From Conidiobolus incongruus B7586 (Eukaryota; Entomophthoromycota; Entomophthoromycetes; Entomophthorales; Conidiobolaceae): 12,783 nucleotides of DNA. The notes beneath the pieces were generated by a model. That model had not been told where the DNA came from. It was given only the letters and a program-made list of their open reading frames with translations, and did no database searches. Shown here in pieces: positions 1-8,458 of this stretch. How positions within the stretch are numbered: the first letter of the stretch is position 1; each line of letters begins with the position of its first letter. The stretch lies in assembly GCA_000697335.1 (NCBI GenBank), contig JNEM01005803.1, positions 1 to 12,783 on the forward strand, written 5' to 3'. Made by a program: the position numbers and the translations under genes.

Positions 1-2090
1 TTAATTTTATTTAATATTTTTAAATTTAAATATCAAAACTTAATATTTTTTTTAAATTTCTTTTTATATAGATTTAAGAATAAAATTTTAAATATAATTA
101 TTAAATTTAAAAAATATTAATTTCAAGATTTAAACACCAGAATTTCAATATTTGTTAATAATTTAATTCACATATAATTATATTGAATATAATTTTTAAA
201 TTTTTATAATTTAGTTTTAATAAAATCAAATTTATTATAATATATTTAATATATTTAATATATTATGGAGTTTAATAAATCAATCAAATCTTTAATTAAT
301 ATAATTTTGATATCAAAATATTGACTGTATGCAAAATAATAAGTAAAAACAGGTGATGGCATTTTTGTTTTCTATTCAGGTAGTAAAATGTCATATTGTT
401 AACTTTAATTAATATTTTTCAAATACTAAGCTAAATTTATAATTGGAGAATACCCAATAAGCTCATATCATTAATATATATATATCTTTAAACGTTTCAA
501 CTTTATTTTCCTTAATTCCAATTATAGTTCGGTAATTTATCTTTAAATGGATGAAAAATAGATTGTAGATAAATTTTGGTATAATTATTCAAATATAATT
601 TAAGAATTAATATTTCCAGAGCACTTGTTGCAAAACTTTCTGAATTCATACAATAAATCTCATTCAAATTATTATCATTAATTTGAAAAATTTGGATGAA
701 TCTTAATGAAATTTGGAATTTGTTACCAATTTTGCATTAATGATTGAAACTCATGCAACTACTCTCTTATTAAATTCTTGAGCTTATTTGACATTCATAT
801 CTTTATATAACTTGCTAATAATATTTATACTTTGATAAATAGAAGCCATAGTCAAATAGAAGTAGTATGCTGAGTCATAGTCAATTCTTTAAACTTAATT
901 TAAAAACCAAAATTGAGATGTCGCAAAAATTTGAAGCATTAATGATTAATCACAAGCTAGTAGAATTAGTCAATATTTTAGTCATTTTTAACTAATTAAA
1001 AATCAATATAAGTTTGATTGAAGCTTGACATCTTTAATTAATCTATTAAACCAGTATATTTAGTTCTGTTTATTGGTGAATATTCCTTGTAAACTGATCT
1101 GATAATTTAAGGTATAATTTTATCAATAAAAATATCAAAATTTTAATATTAATTCAAAAAATATTTTTAATTTGATGATTGTATATAATTAAGTTCTTTT
1201 ACTAAGTTATACTTGAAAACAGTGTATTTTGAATAATTAAAACAATTGGATAGTTTAATATAAATTTTAATAATTAAAAAAATGAGGGTTAATTAGCAAA
1301 TAACATTATAACAATATTATAGAAATATGACTTAATATAAGAGCTATCAATTGAATTAATTTTTATTAAATATCAATTCAACGAATAAAAATGACTAAAA
1401 GTTAGAAATGATATTAAATCAATATAATAATTAAATGAGAGTGGTGATAATATGAAAAACATATTTATATAAATTATTAAAAATATATACATTAATAGAT
1501 GAGATAATATTATAATTCTATTAACTCATTCTAACGAATTCAAAGGTTTCTAATTTTCAATTATCAACACATAGTATAAAACAAAACCCGTTATTTATGA
1601 AAGAACATTGTTGAGCTGAATCATTTTTTTCTATTAAAATTTAGTTTTAATTATAATACCATTCAATTCAAAATAAGCTACAATATAAAAATCATAAATA
1701 AATATGGTATCTAAACAAATTAGGTAATCATCAAAAATTTCAAAATAATTTGGTAATTTGGATTAAATATTGATCTCATAATTTATTGATTTGGGGTTGA
1801 AAACATTCTGCATATCTAAAACATACACTATCATTACCAATTATAATTCCAAAATATATGTGGTTATTATCTTAATCATCATTTCATTTGAAAACTTTAT
1901 TTTTAATATGAGTATGATTCAAATAATGATTCCTTAATAGAAAAAATATTAAATTCATCATATGACATTTTTAATGATGGTACCATAGCTATCGAAAACG
2001 ACCTAAAACACTATTAAAAAATGTGTTTGCTTTAGATATCAAATGATGATGTAACTTTAGTTTAATGAAGAAATTTATAGATTATGATAG
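1..2090. other. AT-rich intergenic region, no gene seen
   Basis: I see no open frame, RNA gene or recognisable element here. The stretch is almost entirely A and T with scattered stops in all frames. It holds small simple repeats, for example two perfect copies of the 9-mer ATATTTAAT at 242-259 plus a partial third, and a TA run near 473-484. The right end leads into the promoter of the oxidase gene that starts at 2148. A 5' UTR exon or a non-coding RNA cannot be excluded by eye. Confidence 0.6.
663..687. repeat. 9-bp perfect inverted repeat with 7-base loop
   Basis: TTCAAATTA (663-671) and TAATTTGAA (679-687) are exact reverse complements separated by seven bases. In DNA this rich in A and T such a palindrome can arise by chance. 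No gene, terminator or RNA is linked to it. Confidence 0.4.
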
Positions 2091-2100
2091 TATATAAAAG
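2091..2100 (+). promoter_or_regulatory. TATA box of the D-amino-acid oxidase gene
   Basis: TATATAAAAG lies here, with the TATAAA core starting at 2093, 55 bases before the ATG at 2148. The cytochrome b5 gene in this window has TATAAATA starting exactly 55 bases before its own ATG, which supports reading both as core promoters with short 5' leaders. Confidence 0.55.
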
Positions 2101-2101
2101 G

Positions 2102-2128
2102 TTTTATCATTTTGATTCATTGATAAAA
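2102..2128. promoter_or_regulatory. Inverted GATA pair, 11-base spacer, in the oxidase 5' leader
   Basis: TTTTATCA (2102-2109) and TGATAAAA (2121-2128) form a perfect 8-bp inverted repeat around an 11-base spacer. Each arm contains a GATA-factor consensus (TGATAA and its reverse complement). It sits between the TATA box and the ATG, so it is near the transcription start and could also fold as a hairpin in the leader RNA. Fungal GATA factors govern nitrogen-source use, which would suit an enzyme that releases ammonia from D-amino acids; that link is inference. The same arrangement occurs at 7128-7152. Confidence 0.4.
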
Positions 2129-2147
2129 TCAAATAAAATATTAAAAA

Positions 2148-3375
2148 ATGAGTTTAGTTAAAAATAATATTGTAATTATCGGTAGTGGTGTTAGCGGACT
2201 GACTTTAAGCTACCTATTGCTGAGAATTAATCTTTATAATGTAACCATCATTGCAGAACATATACCTCCATGTGATGATATTCAATACACGAGTGTTAAA
2301 GCAGGTGCCATTTGGAGAAGTTTTGCTAATGAATTGGATAAAAATCAAATTGGTAATACTCATATTTAAATAATGCATAATTATTATTCATAATGTTTTG
2401 TTTTAGATTATGATAGAATCACTTTTGAAAATCTATTAAAATTAACAGAACTGAACCCTGAATTAAAGAGAGTTATCAAACTGATTCCAGTATTTGAGGG
2501 TTGGGAAAACTCTTCTGAGTATTATCTGCCATGGTTTAAGGATTTTGTACCAAATTTTAGAGAATTGAAAGGTGAAGAGTTGCCAGAAGGGATTGATAAA
2601 GGATTTGGATATGATACAATTTGTATTAACACACCTGAGTATTTGATATGGTTGAAAAATCAGTTCATTGGTATGGGAGGGCGTTTTATTCAGAAGAAGT
2701 TGAACAAGTTAGAAGATTGCTTGGATTTAGTCGCTAATAAAATTGACATGATTGTGAATTGCTCAGGATTGGGATACAGATTTCTAAACACAGGCGAGAG
2801 TGAGGATTTAGAACTCGTGCCAGTACGTGGTCAAACCATTTTGGTTCATGCACCAAAACTCACAAAGAATATGTTTATACATCTAAATGACAAGGAAACT
2901 GAAGAGCAATTTTACGTGATTTTGAGAGGCAATGGCGACGTGATTTTAGGTGGGGTGTACCAACCCAACAATTGGTCCGCTGATTACAATACTCAAACTG
3001 AGAAGAATGTACTCGAGGGATGCATCAAATATCATCCAGAATTGACAAGAGATAATTATAAGATTTTGAAAAGGAATGTGGGATTTAGACCTTATAGAAA
3101 ATCTGGTATTCGCATTGAATTACAACAATTAGGTATATTTGATTCAATAATCCATTTAAATTTTTTGTTGATCATATTTTAGTTGGTAAAAATGACCAAA
3201 AGCTGCCATTAATTCATTTCTATGGTCACGGAGCATCAGGTAAACAGCTTTACATAAAATAATTAATATTTTATATTGATATAATCAAATTATAGGCTAT
3301 CAATCAAGTATAGGAAGTTCCCTAAAAGCTCTCAATTTAATTCATTCCAAAGTCTCAATCCAAAACAAATTATGA
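2148..3375 (+). CDS. D-amino-acid oxidase / D-aspartate oxidase family (FAD, peroxisomal), 4 exons
   Basis: Exons 2148-2352, 2407-3132, 3183-3239 and 3296-3375 join in frame into 355 residues, the usual family length. The product oxidises D-amino acids to 2-oxo acids, ammonia and hydrogen peroxide. The FAD-binding GxGxxG is GSGVSG (residues 12-17), followed by AGAIWR (52-57), VPVRGQ near 206, the substrate-region GFRPYRKSGIRIEL near 294-307 with the expected substrate-carboxylate Arg at about 296, and the C-terminal GHGASGYQSS (325-334). The protein ends in Asn-Lys-Leu, a variant of the Ser-Lys-Leu PTS1 peroxisomal signal, which fits this enzyme. Introns are 54, 50 and 56 bases. The ATG is the first after an in-frame stop (TAA 2142-2144). 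Whether neutral D-amino acids or D-Asp/D-Glu are preferred cannot be read from the sequence. The family call is firm, and exon 3 borders are supported by restoration of the GHG motif. Confidence 0.9.
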
Positions 3376-3654
3376 TATCATGATTTAAATTAAAAACAGA
3401 AATTTTATTTCTAAATCTTATTCAATCAAATATAAAATATTGAATAAAAAATAGTATTAGTCGATTGATAAAGATAATGAAATGATATAGAGAAACTTCA
3501 GAATATGGGAAGCCCATTTCTAATCCTAATCATAGAGTTTGTTACATAACGATACCATACCTAAATGAAAAAACTTGAAGTTAATATATTATGTTCAAAA
3601 TCTATTATATTTACACGTTTTTAAGTGTTGGAGGAGATGAATTAATAAATAATT
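3376..3654. other. Convergent 3' intergenic gap
   Basis: This short AT-rich gap separates the 3' ends of the oxidase (+) and AHA1 (-). An AATAAA at 3443-3448 is a plausible polyadenylation signal for the oxidase. No gene is seen. Confidence 0.5.
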
Positions 3655-5158
3655 TTAATTAAAAAATTTATAAATAAAAGTGGCACTGAGACCAATAGTA
3701 ATTAAAATAGGGACACTAGTTAGCATGTCCGTTAAAGTACTAAATTTAGAAGTTTTGTCGTACCCGAAAGTGGTCTTAATGCGATTCCAGTAGAACTGCT
3801 CCCAATTGGTGCGTACGATGTCTTGTTCGCCCAAGGGGACGCCGGTTTGTTCTAATACTAAATTACATGAGCCGGATTGCTGCTCGAGGTTAAAGGTGAC
3901 AGTGGAGTAGTGACCTATTAAAAAATTAGAATAAATTTCTAGATGATTTGATAATTTTTATAGTGACCTGAAGGCCAAGTCTTAAGTCTCCAAGTTTGGA
4001 CGATCTTCTTATCGGGAACCTAAAAATTCATTAAATACCGTATTCAAAAACATTCTCAAACCCATTTAAACCTACTAATTCCAAAATCTTTCCAGTGACA
4101 TTACCGTCAAACAAAGAAAATTCTTTACCGACTTCTGAGGGATAGATAACATTGGATCTAGACCAAGCTGAGATCAATTTTTGGTCGACTAGGACGTTGT
4201 AGAGATCGTGAGCGGAAGCGACAAATTCGATGGTTTCATTGACGTTAGTGGTATTGACAACTTTGGGAGAGGATGTGTTAACAGGAGTGGAGGGCTTGGA
4301 GGGAGTGGATTGGGCAGAGATTGGGGTGGGGACAGGAGTTTGGGTGGGGGTAATGTTGAGATCCTTGATCTGTAAGTCTTCAGCACTGATGTAGACATCC
4401 TTAGAGTGAGCTATATTCAAGTGAAATAAGTATTTAATTTTAATCAACATATATGTATATATGTATATATTTACCTTCAATTAAAGCTTCAGAGAATTTA
4501 GCAAACTTCTCAGAGATCTTTTTAGTTAATTGTTTACGAACCAATTCTTTGAGGGGATCCTTATCACGAGTATGGTTATCGACAGTAATTTCATACTAAA
4601 TAATAAATAATAAATATTATACATCTAATTAAAATAAAGTTAAATGAAATATTCAACTTACAACATAATCATCTACGTCGGAATCGTGACAAATTTCGGG
4701 AACGGTAATCCTACCGGTGACTTCGTCGCCATTTTCGAGATAACCTTAACAAATAATAAACATCAAAACTATGTGATATAATTTTGAGATGAAATACCTC
4801 TCCATTTCATTTGAATCTTCATATCAAACAAAGTCAATATTTTGCCCTTTCTTTGGTTTAAGTCACAATCTCCTTCAACACTGGTGACTGAAGAGACAGA
4901 AGCTTTTAATTCCCCTTGTTCAACTTCGATACCAGTTAAAGTTTCTTTGAGGTAATCTTTAGCCCAGTTTAAACAATTTTTTTCAGTCCTGAATAAAAAA
5001 AAAAAAATTAAATTTAGGTTATTATTTTTGGTTTTATTTTTTATACTATATGAATTACCAATGCCTAAGGAAAATAGGTTAATGATATTTTTTTAATGAA
5101 TTTTTTATCTTAATAGTTACCAGTTATTGACATTCTTCCAATTTGCAGACATAGCCAT
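3655..5158 (-). CDS. AHA1: Aha1-type activator of Hsp90 ATPase, 8 exons, hydrophobic C-terminal tail
   Basis: Minus-strand exons 5158-5121, 5064-5059, 4988-4798, 4744-4662, 4595-4475, 4410-4076, 4019-3968 and 3914-3655 total 1086 bases, 361 residues. Aha1 binds Hsp90 and stimulates its ATPase. The N-terminal Aha1_N domain has the NxNNWHW motif (NVNNWHW, residues 9-15) and an RKGK motif (61-64). A Thr/Pro/Ser-rich linker (about 166-200) joins it to the AHSA1 domain (about 205-328), which contains WRLKTWPSGHYSTVTF and NWEQFYWNRIKTTFGY. Exon 2 is only six bases and encodes the His-Trp of NxNNWHW. Unlike yeast and human Aha1, which end near the TFGY-type segment, this protein continues about 35 residues and ends in a hydrophobic stretch (about 342-357) followed by KFFN, a possible tail anchor. 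Introns are 53-70 bases. ATG 5158 is chosen as the first Met; Met3 (5152) is an alternative start. It converges on the oxidase gene and diverges from cytochrome b5. Confidence 0.93.
5059..5064 (-). other. AHA1: Six-base micro-exon (exon 2 of AHA1)
   Basis: On the minus strand the bases read TTCCTTAG | GCATTG | GTAATT, so a canonical acceptor and donor flank only six bases. Exon 1 ends in TG and exon 3 begins with G, so splicing gives TGG CAT TGG ACT GAA: Trp-His-Trp-Thr-Glu. This rebuilds the invariant NxNNWHW motif that is otherwise cut to NVNNW-TEK. It also splits a 132-base gap, out of line with the other introns here, into introns of 56 bases (5120-5065) and 70 bases (5058-4989). Confidence 0.88.
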
Positions 5159-5422
5159 CTTGAAATAAACTTAAAAATATTATTAAATACTGATAAATTT
5201 TGCTATTTATTAAATGTAATAGAATACCTCTTAATTGATTTTCTAAACTCCAGCAAAAAAGTTATTTTTCTAGTTCAAAATGAATAAACTATGGTTGAGC
5301 ATGTATTTATATTCTGACAATTAAGTTGATGTAAAAATGGGATCGTTTTTAAATTCGATACTATTCTAGTAAAATCTATAAACTATAATTTATAACAATT
5401 AAATGGATTTTAGCCAATTGAA

Positions 5423-5998
5423 TTCAAGAATTTGAGGATTGGGAAAATTTATGAGAAAAAAAAACTAAAAATTTGATGAAAACAAAAATTAATTAACATT
5501 TAAATTATTGTTGGATCCAAATATTCTAGAAATATTTTTCTAGTTTATTAGGTAATAATTATGTCATTTTATTAATATATTATTATGATAGGCCATAATT
5601 AAAGGAATATCTAAAGATAAACAGGATTTGATAGAAATAATTCTTGATATTATTTCGATTGAAATTTTTATTTTATTAAAGTTGTTGATATAATAAGTTT
5701 AACTAAGAAATCAAATAATGTTATCCATTGTATTAATATATTATTGAATTAATAATGATTGAAGTATTAACCGATTTAAAACATAATCATGATGATAATC
5801 ATATCAATATTGGATATTAGTATCCATATGTTAGATTAATCAATTATTATAAAAATTTGAATAAACTATAATTTGATTAAATTTAATACGTAATAAATTG
5901 AATAGTATGATATAGTTATATTAATTGATATTTATGTTGACTTCTCACAAGATATAAATCAGTTTTATATATTTTAGGTTTATATTACAATTCTAGAA
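5423..5998. promoter_or_regulatory. Three heat-shock-element-like TTCnnGAA palindromes
   Basis: TTCAAGAA lies at 5423-5430 and the same palindrome TTCTAGAA at 5524-5531 and 5991-5998, about 265, 366 and 833 bases upstream of the AHA1 start codon. TTCnnGAA is the two-unit core of an HSF binding site, and yeast AHA1 is heat-shock induced, so the position makes sense. None shows a clean third TTC or GAA unit in register, and AT-rich DNA yields some by chance, so this is tentative. Confidence 0.3.
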
Positions 5999-6546
5999 AA
6001 TAGTAAATTTTTTAATTTTTAAACACAATTTATGTATTATTCAATTTTGGAACTTTATATTGATAAGTTTTTAAATAGAGTTGAAATTTGTATTATTGAA
6101 GTTAATATTGAATATAATAGAATATTTGGATTAGTAAAATTAAACCTGTCTCCTCAAAATAGAATCAAAGGATAAATGCATAGTAAATTATCCTTGAGAT
6201 AATGATCATTCCTCAACATAAAATTAGAAAAATTCAAGATTAAAGATATTTTTAGAATTTGTCCAAAAATTATAATTATATAACAGTCAAATTTTTGGGT
6301 ATAAATATATTTAATATGGTTTATATTTGTGAAAACTATACAATAGATAGATGATATATAATTACAATTCAATAATAATTATAATTAAAAATCCTCGAAT
6401 ATTTTTTTACAATTTTAAATTACGTATAAAAATGATTGGAAGCTGATATTAAAGATTATTAAGATAATGCAATATGTTTTCAATTTTGAAAGCAATCAAT
6501 TTAATATTTTCTATCCAATAAAACTTGACAATCATTTTTAAAAGAT

Positions 6547-6554
6547 TCACGTGA
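6547..6554. promoter_or_regulatory. E-box palindrome TCACGTGA
   Basis: The eight-base palindrome TCACGTGA is the core recognised by bHLH factors such as Cbf1 in yeasts. It lies about 0.7 kb before the cytochrome b5 ATG. The only support is the motif itself and its rarity in AT-rich DNA. Confidence 0.25.
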
Positions 6555-6997
6555 TAATTTATAATAAATTATTGAGTTGTTAACAATTTTCAATTATTCA
6601 ATTTGAATATTTTTGAATGTTAATTTAATGATATAAAGATTTAAAGGTAAAAGTGAATTTTGAATAAATATATATAATTTTAACTAAATTTGATTAGACA
6701 TAAATGATCGAAAGGACAAACAATGTAAAATAATCATTACAATTTGACACACTCCTAAAATGTGAAAAACCCTTTCGGTTTATATTAAAGTTTTAAAAAT
6801 TAAGAGGTTTTTGTAAAATATAACATTAAATATAATAAATATATAGTAATAGATAAAATCAATAGTAATGTTTATTTAATAGGTTTTAATTAATAATTAT
6901 TATGAAAGCATTTTCAAGAACTAAAGGCATATATTTTGTACAATATATTCTATGATTTAAAATTATAGATTTATAAGATTCTAATCCTAATCGAAAT

Positions 6998-7003
6998 CAC
7001 GTG
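6998..7003. promoter_or_regulatory. E-box CACGTG in cytochrome b5 promoter
   Basis: CACGTG lies about 250 bases before the cytochrome b5 ATG, in a locally less AT-rich stretch, and is a second copy of the core at 6548-6553. A bHLH factor site is plausible, including an SREBP or Cbf1 type given cytochrome b5's role in lipid desaturation, but that is inference. Confidence 0.3.
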
Positions 7004-7127
7004 TCAAACTCAATTAAAGTTTTCGATTGCATTTTTAAGAGGGTTTGATAATTAAAATCAAACCAAATCTGAAAGAAATGTGAATTAAAAAGGTGTTAAG
7101 TGGCCTCATTCCTTTAATTTGTGATAT

Positions 7128-7152
7128 TTTATCATCGAAACAAAGTGATAAA
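7128..7152. promoter_or_regulatory. Inverted GATA pair, 11-base spacer, upstream of cytochrome b5
   Basis: TTTATCA (7128-7134) and TGATAAA (7146-7152) are exact inverted copies around an 11-base spacer, about 100 bases upstream of the ATG and just upstream of the CCAAT and TATA motifs. The arms and spacer length match the element at 2102-2128 before the oxidase gene, while the spacer bases differ. This fits a dimeric site for a GATA-type factor with fixed spacing. Confidence 0.4.
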
Positions 7153-7170
7153 GTCGATTATTTGCATCCT

Positions 7171-7208
7171 ATTGGCATAATTGAAGGATTTTGCAATTAG
7201 TATAAATA
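7171..7208 (+). promoter_or_regulatory. Core promoter of cytochrome b5: reversed CCAAT and TATA box
   Basis: ATTGG (7171-7175) is a CCAAT box on the opposite strand, and TATAAATA (7201-7208) starts 55 bases before the ATG at 7256. The order of GATA pair, CCAAT, TATA and start codon is a compact promoter layout. Confidence 0.5.
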
Positions 7209-7255
7209 CACTTTTATCTCTAATATTCTATTCAATTTTTTAATATTTAATAAAA

Positions 7256-7807
7256 ATGAGTGAAAAAGTATTTACAGAAAAAGACTTAAACGATCATAAA
7301 TCTAAGCACAGTCTTTGGTTGACTATTAATGGAAAAGTTTATGATGCTACTCCTTTTCAGAATGAGGTAATTTGTATAATATATAATATATAATATATAG
7401 TTAATATGTTAAATAGCATCCAGGTGGTGATATGGTGCTATTAGAATACGGTGGCAGAGACGCTACCGAAACTTTTTTGAATTTACCACATAGTGACGAA
7501 GCTAAAGAAATTTTAAATGGATTATATATTGGAGAATTGGATGAAAAGACAAAGGTAATATTACCAATTTACATCTTTGTATATATGTATTGAATGATGA
7601 TGGAAATAGTTAAAATATGAAGCAAACCGTATTGGGGACGACATTCAAGTTCAATATAATCCAAAACCACCTAAAACACCAGGGTAATTCTAACACTGTA
7701 TATATAATATATTCTATTAATATAGGTTTAGATGGTTTGACAATATTTTCAAATATTTTCCAATGTTATTCTTACTGGGTCTCATTTATATCTATTATTG
7801 GAAATAA
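7256..7807 (+). CDS. Cytochrome b5, tail-anchored, 4 exons
   Basis: Exons 7256-7366, 7417-7554, 7610-7683 and 7726-7807 join into 134 residues, a normal size for membrane cytochrome b5. The protein carries electrons from its reductase to desaturases, sterol enzymes and P450s. The heme domain spans about residues 4-80. The axial ligands are His38 in HPGG and His62 in LPHSDEA, with the canonical 24-residue spacing. WLTINGKVYDAT and GGRDATETF are typical strand and helix segments. A short Pro/Lys-rich hinge (NPKPPKTPG) leads to a hydrophobic segment from about residue 117 and a C-terminal Trp-Lys, a tail anchor that leaves the heme domain in the cytosol. ER or outer mitochondrial membrane cannot be told apart by eye. 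Introns are 50, 55 and 42 bases, and the last one sits between hinge and anchor. Confidence 0.95.
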
Positions 7808-8458
7808 ATATTTCAATTTGAGGATTTAAAATAATTAGTTGGTTTTATTGAGTGAATGTAATTGTCAAATTCAAAAATTATATTGTATATTGAAGATTCA
7901 TAAATCTCATATTGTTATCAGGTTTTTACTTTATATCATGGTTATTCCTTATTCTGATTTATTGAACAATTAGCAAAACGTTCTTATGAATTATCGCCCA
8001 TTTGTTTGTATAGTATTAATTAATTAATAATTTAATACAAAAATTTGTTTGCAAAATTTATCATCAAATATATGCTTATTATTAAATAATATTAGTATGA
8101 TAGTATTGACTAAATGATGATTTATACAAAAAATAATGGTTAAAAATTAAAATAATTGTGGCAATAGTGATAATCAAACAAATCGTAGATTAATATTCAA
8201 AATTATTATTGAATTAACAGAATTAAGGGTTATTCAACTATGAAAATTCAATTCAATTAAATTTAAATCCATAAACAAACTTAAAAAATAAATTAACTCA
8301 AGGATGATTTTATTATCCTTATCATCATCCTTTAAAATTATTTTAATATAAAATTTATTTATATTGTTGAAATATTGAATAATATAATAATATTAATCAT
8401 AACATATATATATATATATATAAATATAAATATATATATTAAATATTAAATATATTAA
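7808..8458. other. AT-rich intergenic region between cytochrome b5 and the Cyk3-like gene
   Basis: No gene is seen. An AAATAAA overlaps the cytochrome b5 stop codon and may serve as its polyadenylation signal. The right end is a TA-rich tract directly before the next start codon. I looked for an upstream exon encoding an SH3 domain for the Cyk3-like gene and found none. Confidence 0.55.
8404..8440. repeat. (TA)n microsatellite before the Cyk3-like gene
   Basis: An uninterrupted AT dinucleotide run of about nine units (8404-8422) continues as imperfect TAAATA and TATA units to about 8440, ending some 20 bases before the ATG. It is likely length-variable and lies where the core promoter or leader should be, so it may double as the TATA region. 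Confidence 0.65.

Larger units (their letters stand above)
5159..7255. other. Divergent intergenic region between AHA1 and cytochrome b5
   Basis: About 2.1 kb of AT-rich DNA shared by two outward-facing promoters. No coding exon with family similarity was seen on either strand. The longest open stretch, about 72 codons near 6154-6372 on the minus strand, is biased to Ile, Tyr, Asn and Phe as random AT-rich DNA would be. The right half carries motifs listed separately: heat-shock-like palindromes, CACGTG boxes, an inverted GATA pair, a reversed CCAAT and a TATA box. Confidence 0.6.

Noticed and set aside
2041-2147. Possible C/D-box snoRNA (ATGATGA near 2043)
   Set aside because: No D box (CTGA) or closing stem was found at a suitable distance, and the site lies in the oxidase promoter.
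3505-3517. Small hairpin ATGGG-AAG-CCCAT in the convergent gap
   Set aside because: A five-base stem with a three-base loop and no T run has no clear role in Pol II termination and may be chance.
4441-4471. Repeated ATATATGT units
   Set aside because: They lie inside AHA1 intron 5 and are ordinary TA-rich intron sequence near the donor.
4989-5120. A single 132-base intron between AHA1 exon 1 and exon 3
   Set aside because: It keeps the frame but deletes His-Trp from an otherwise exact NxNNWHW motif and is about twice as long as any other intron in the window. The six-base exon with clean splice sites explains both.
6154-6372. Minus-strand open frame of about 72 codons in the AHA1-cytochrome b5 gap
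   Set aside because: Its composition is that of random AT-rich DNA (Ile, Tyr, Asn, Phe), with no recognisable motif or domain.
7617-7829. Open frame of about 70 codons over the end of cytochrome b5
   Set aside because: It reads out of frame through exon 3, an intron and exon 4 of cytochrome b5; the spliced frame gives the hinge and tail anchor.
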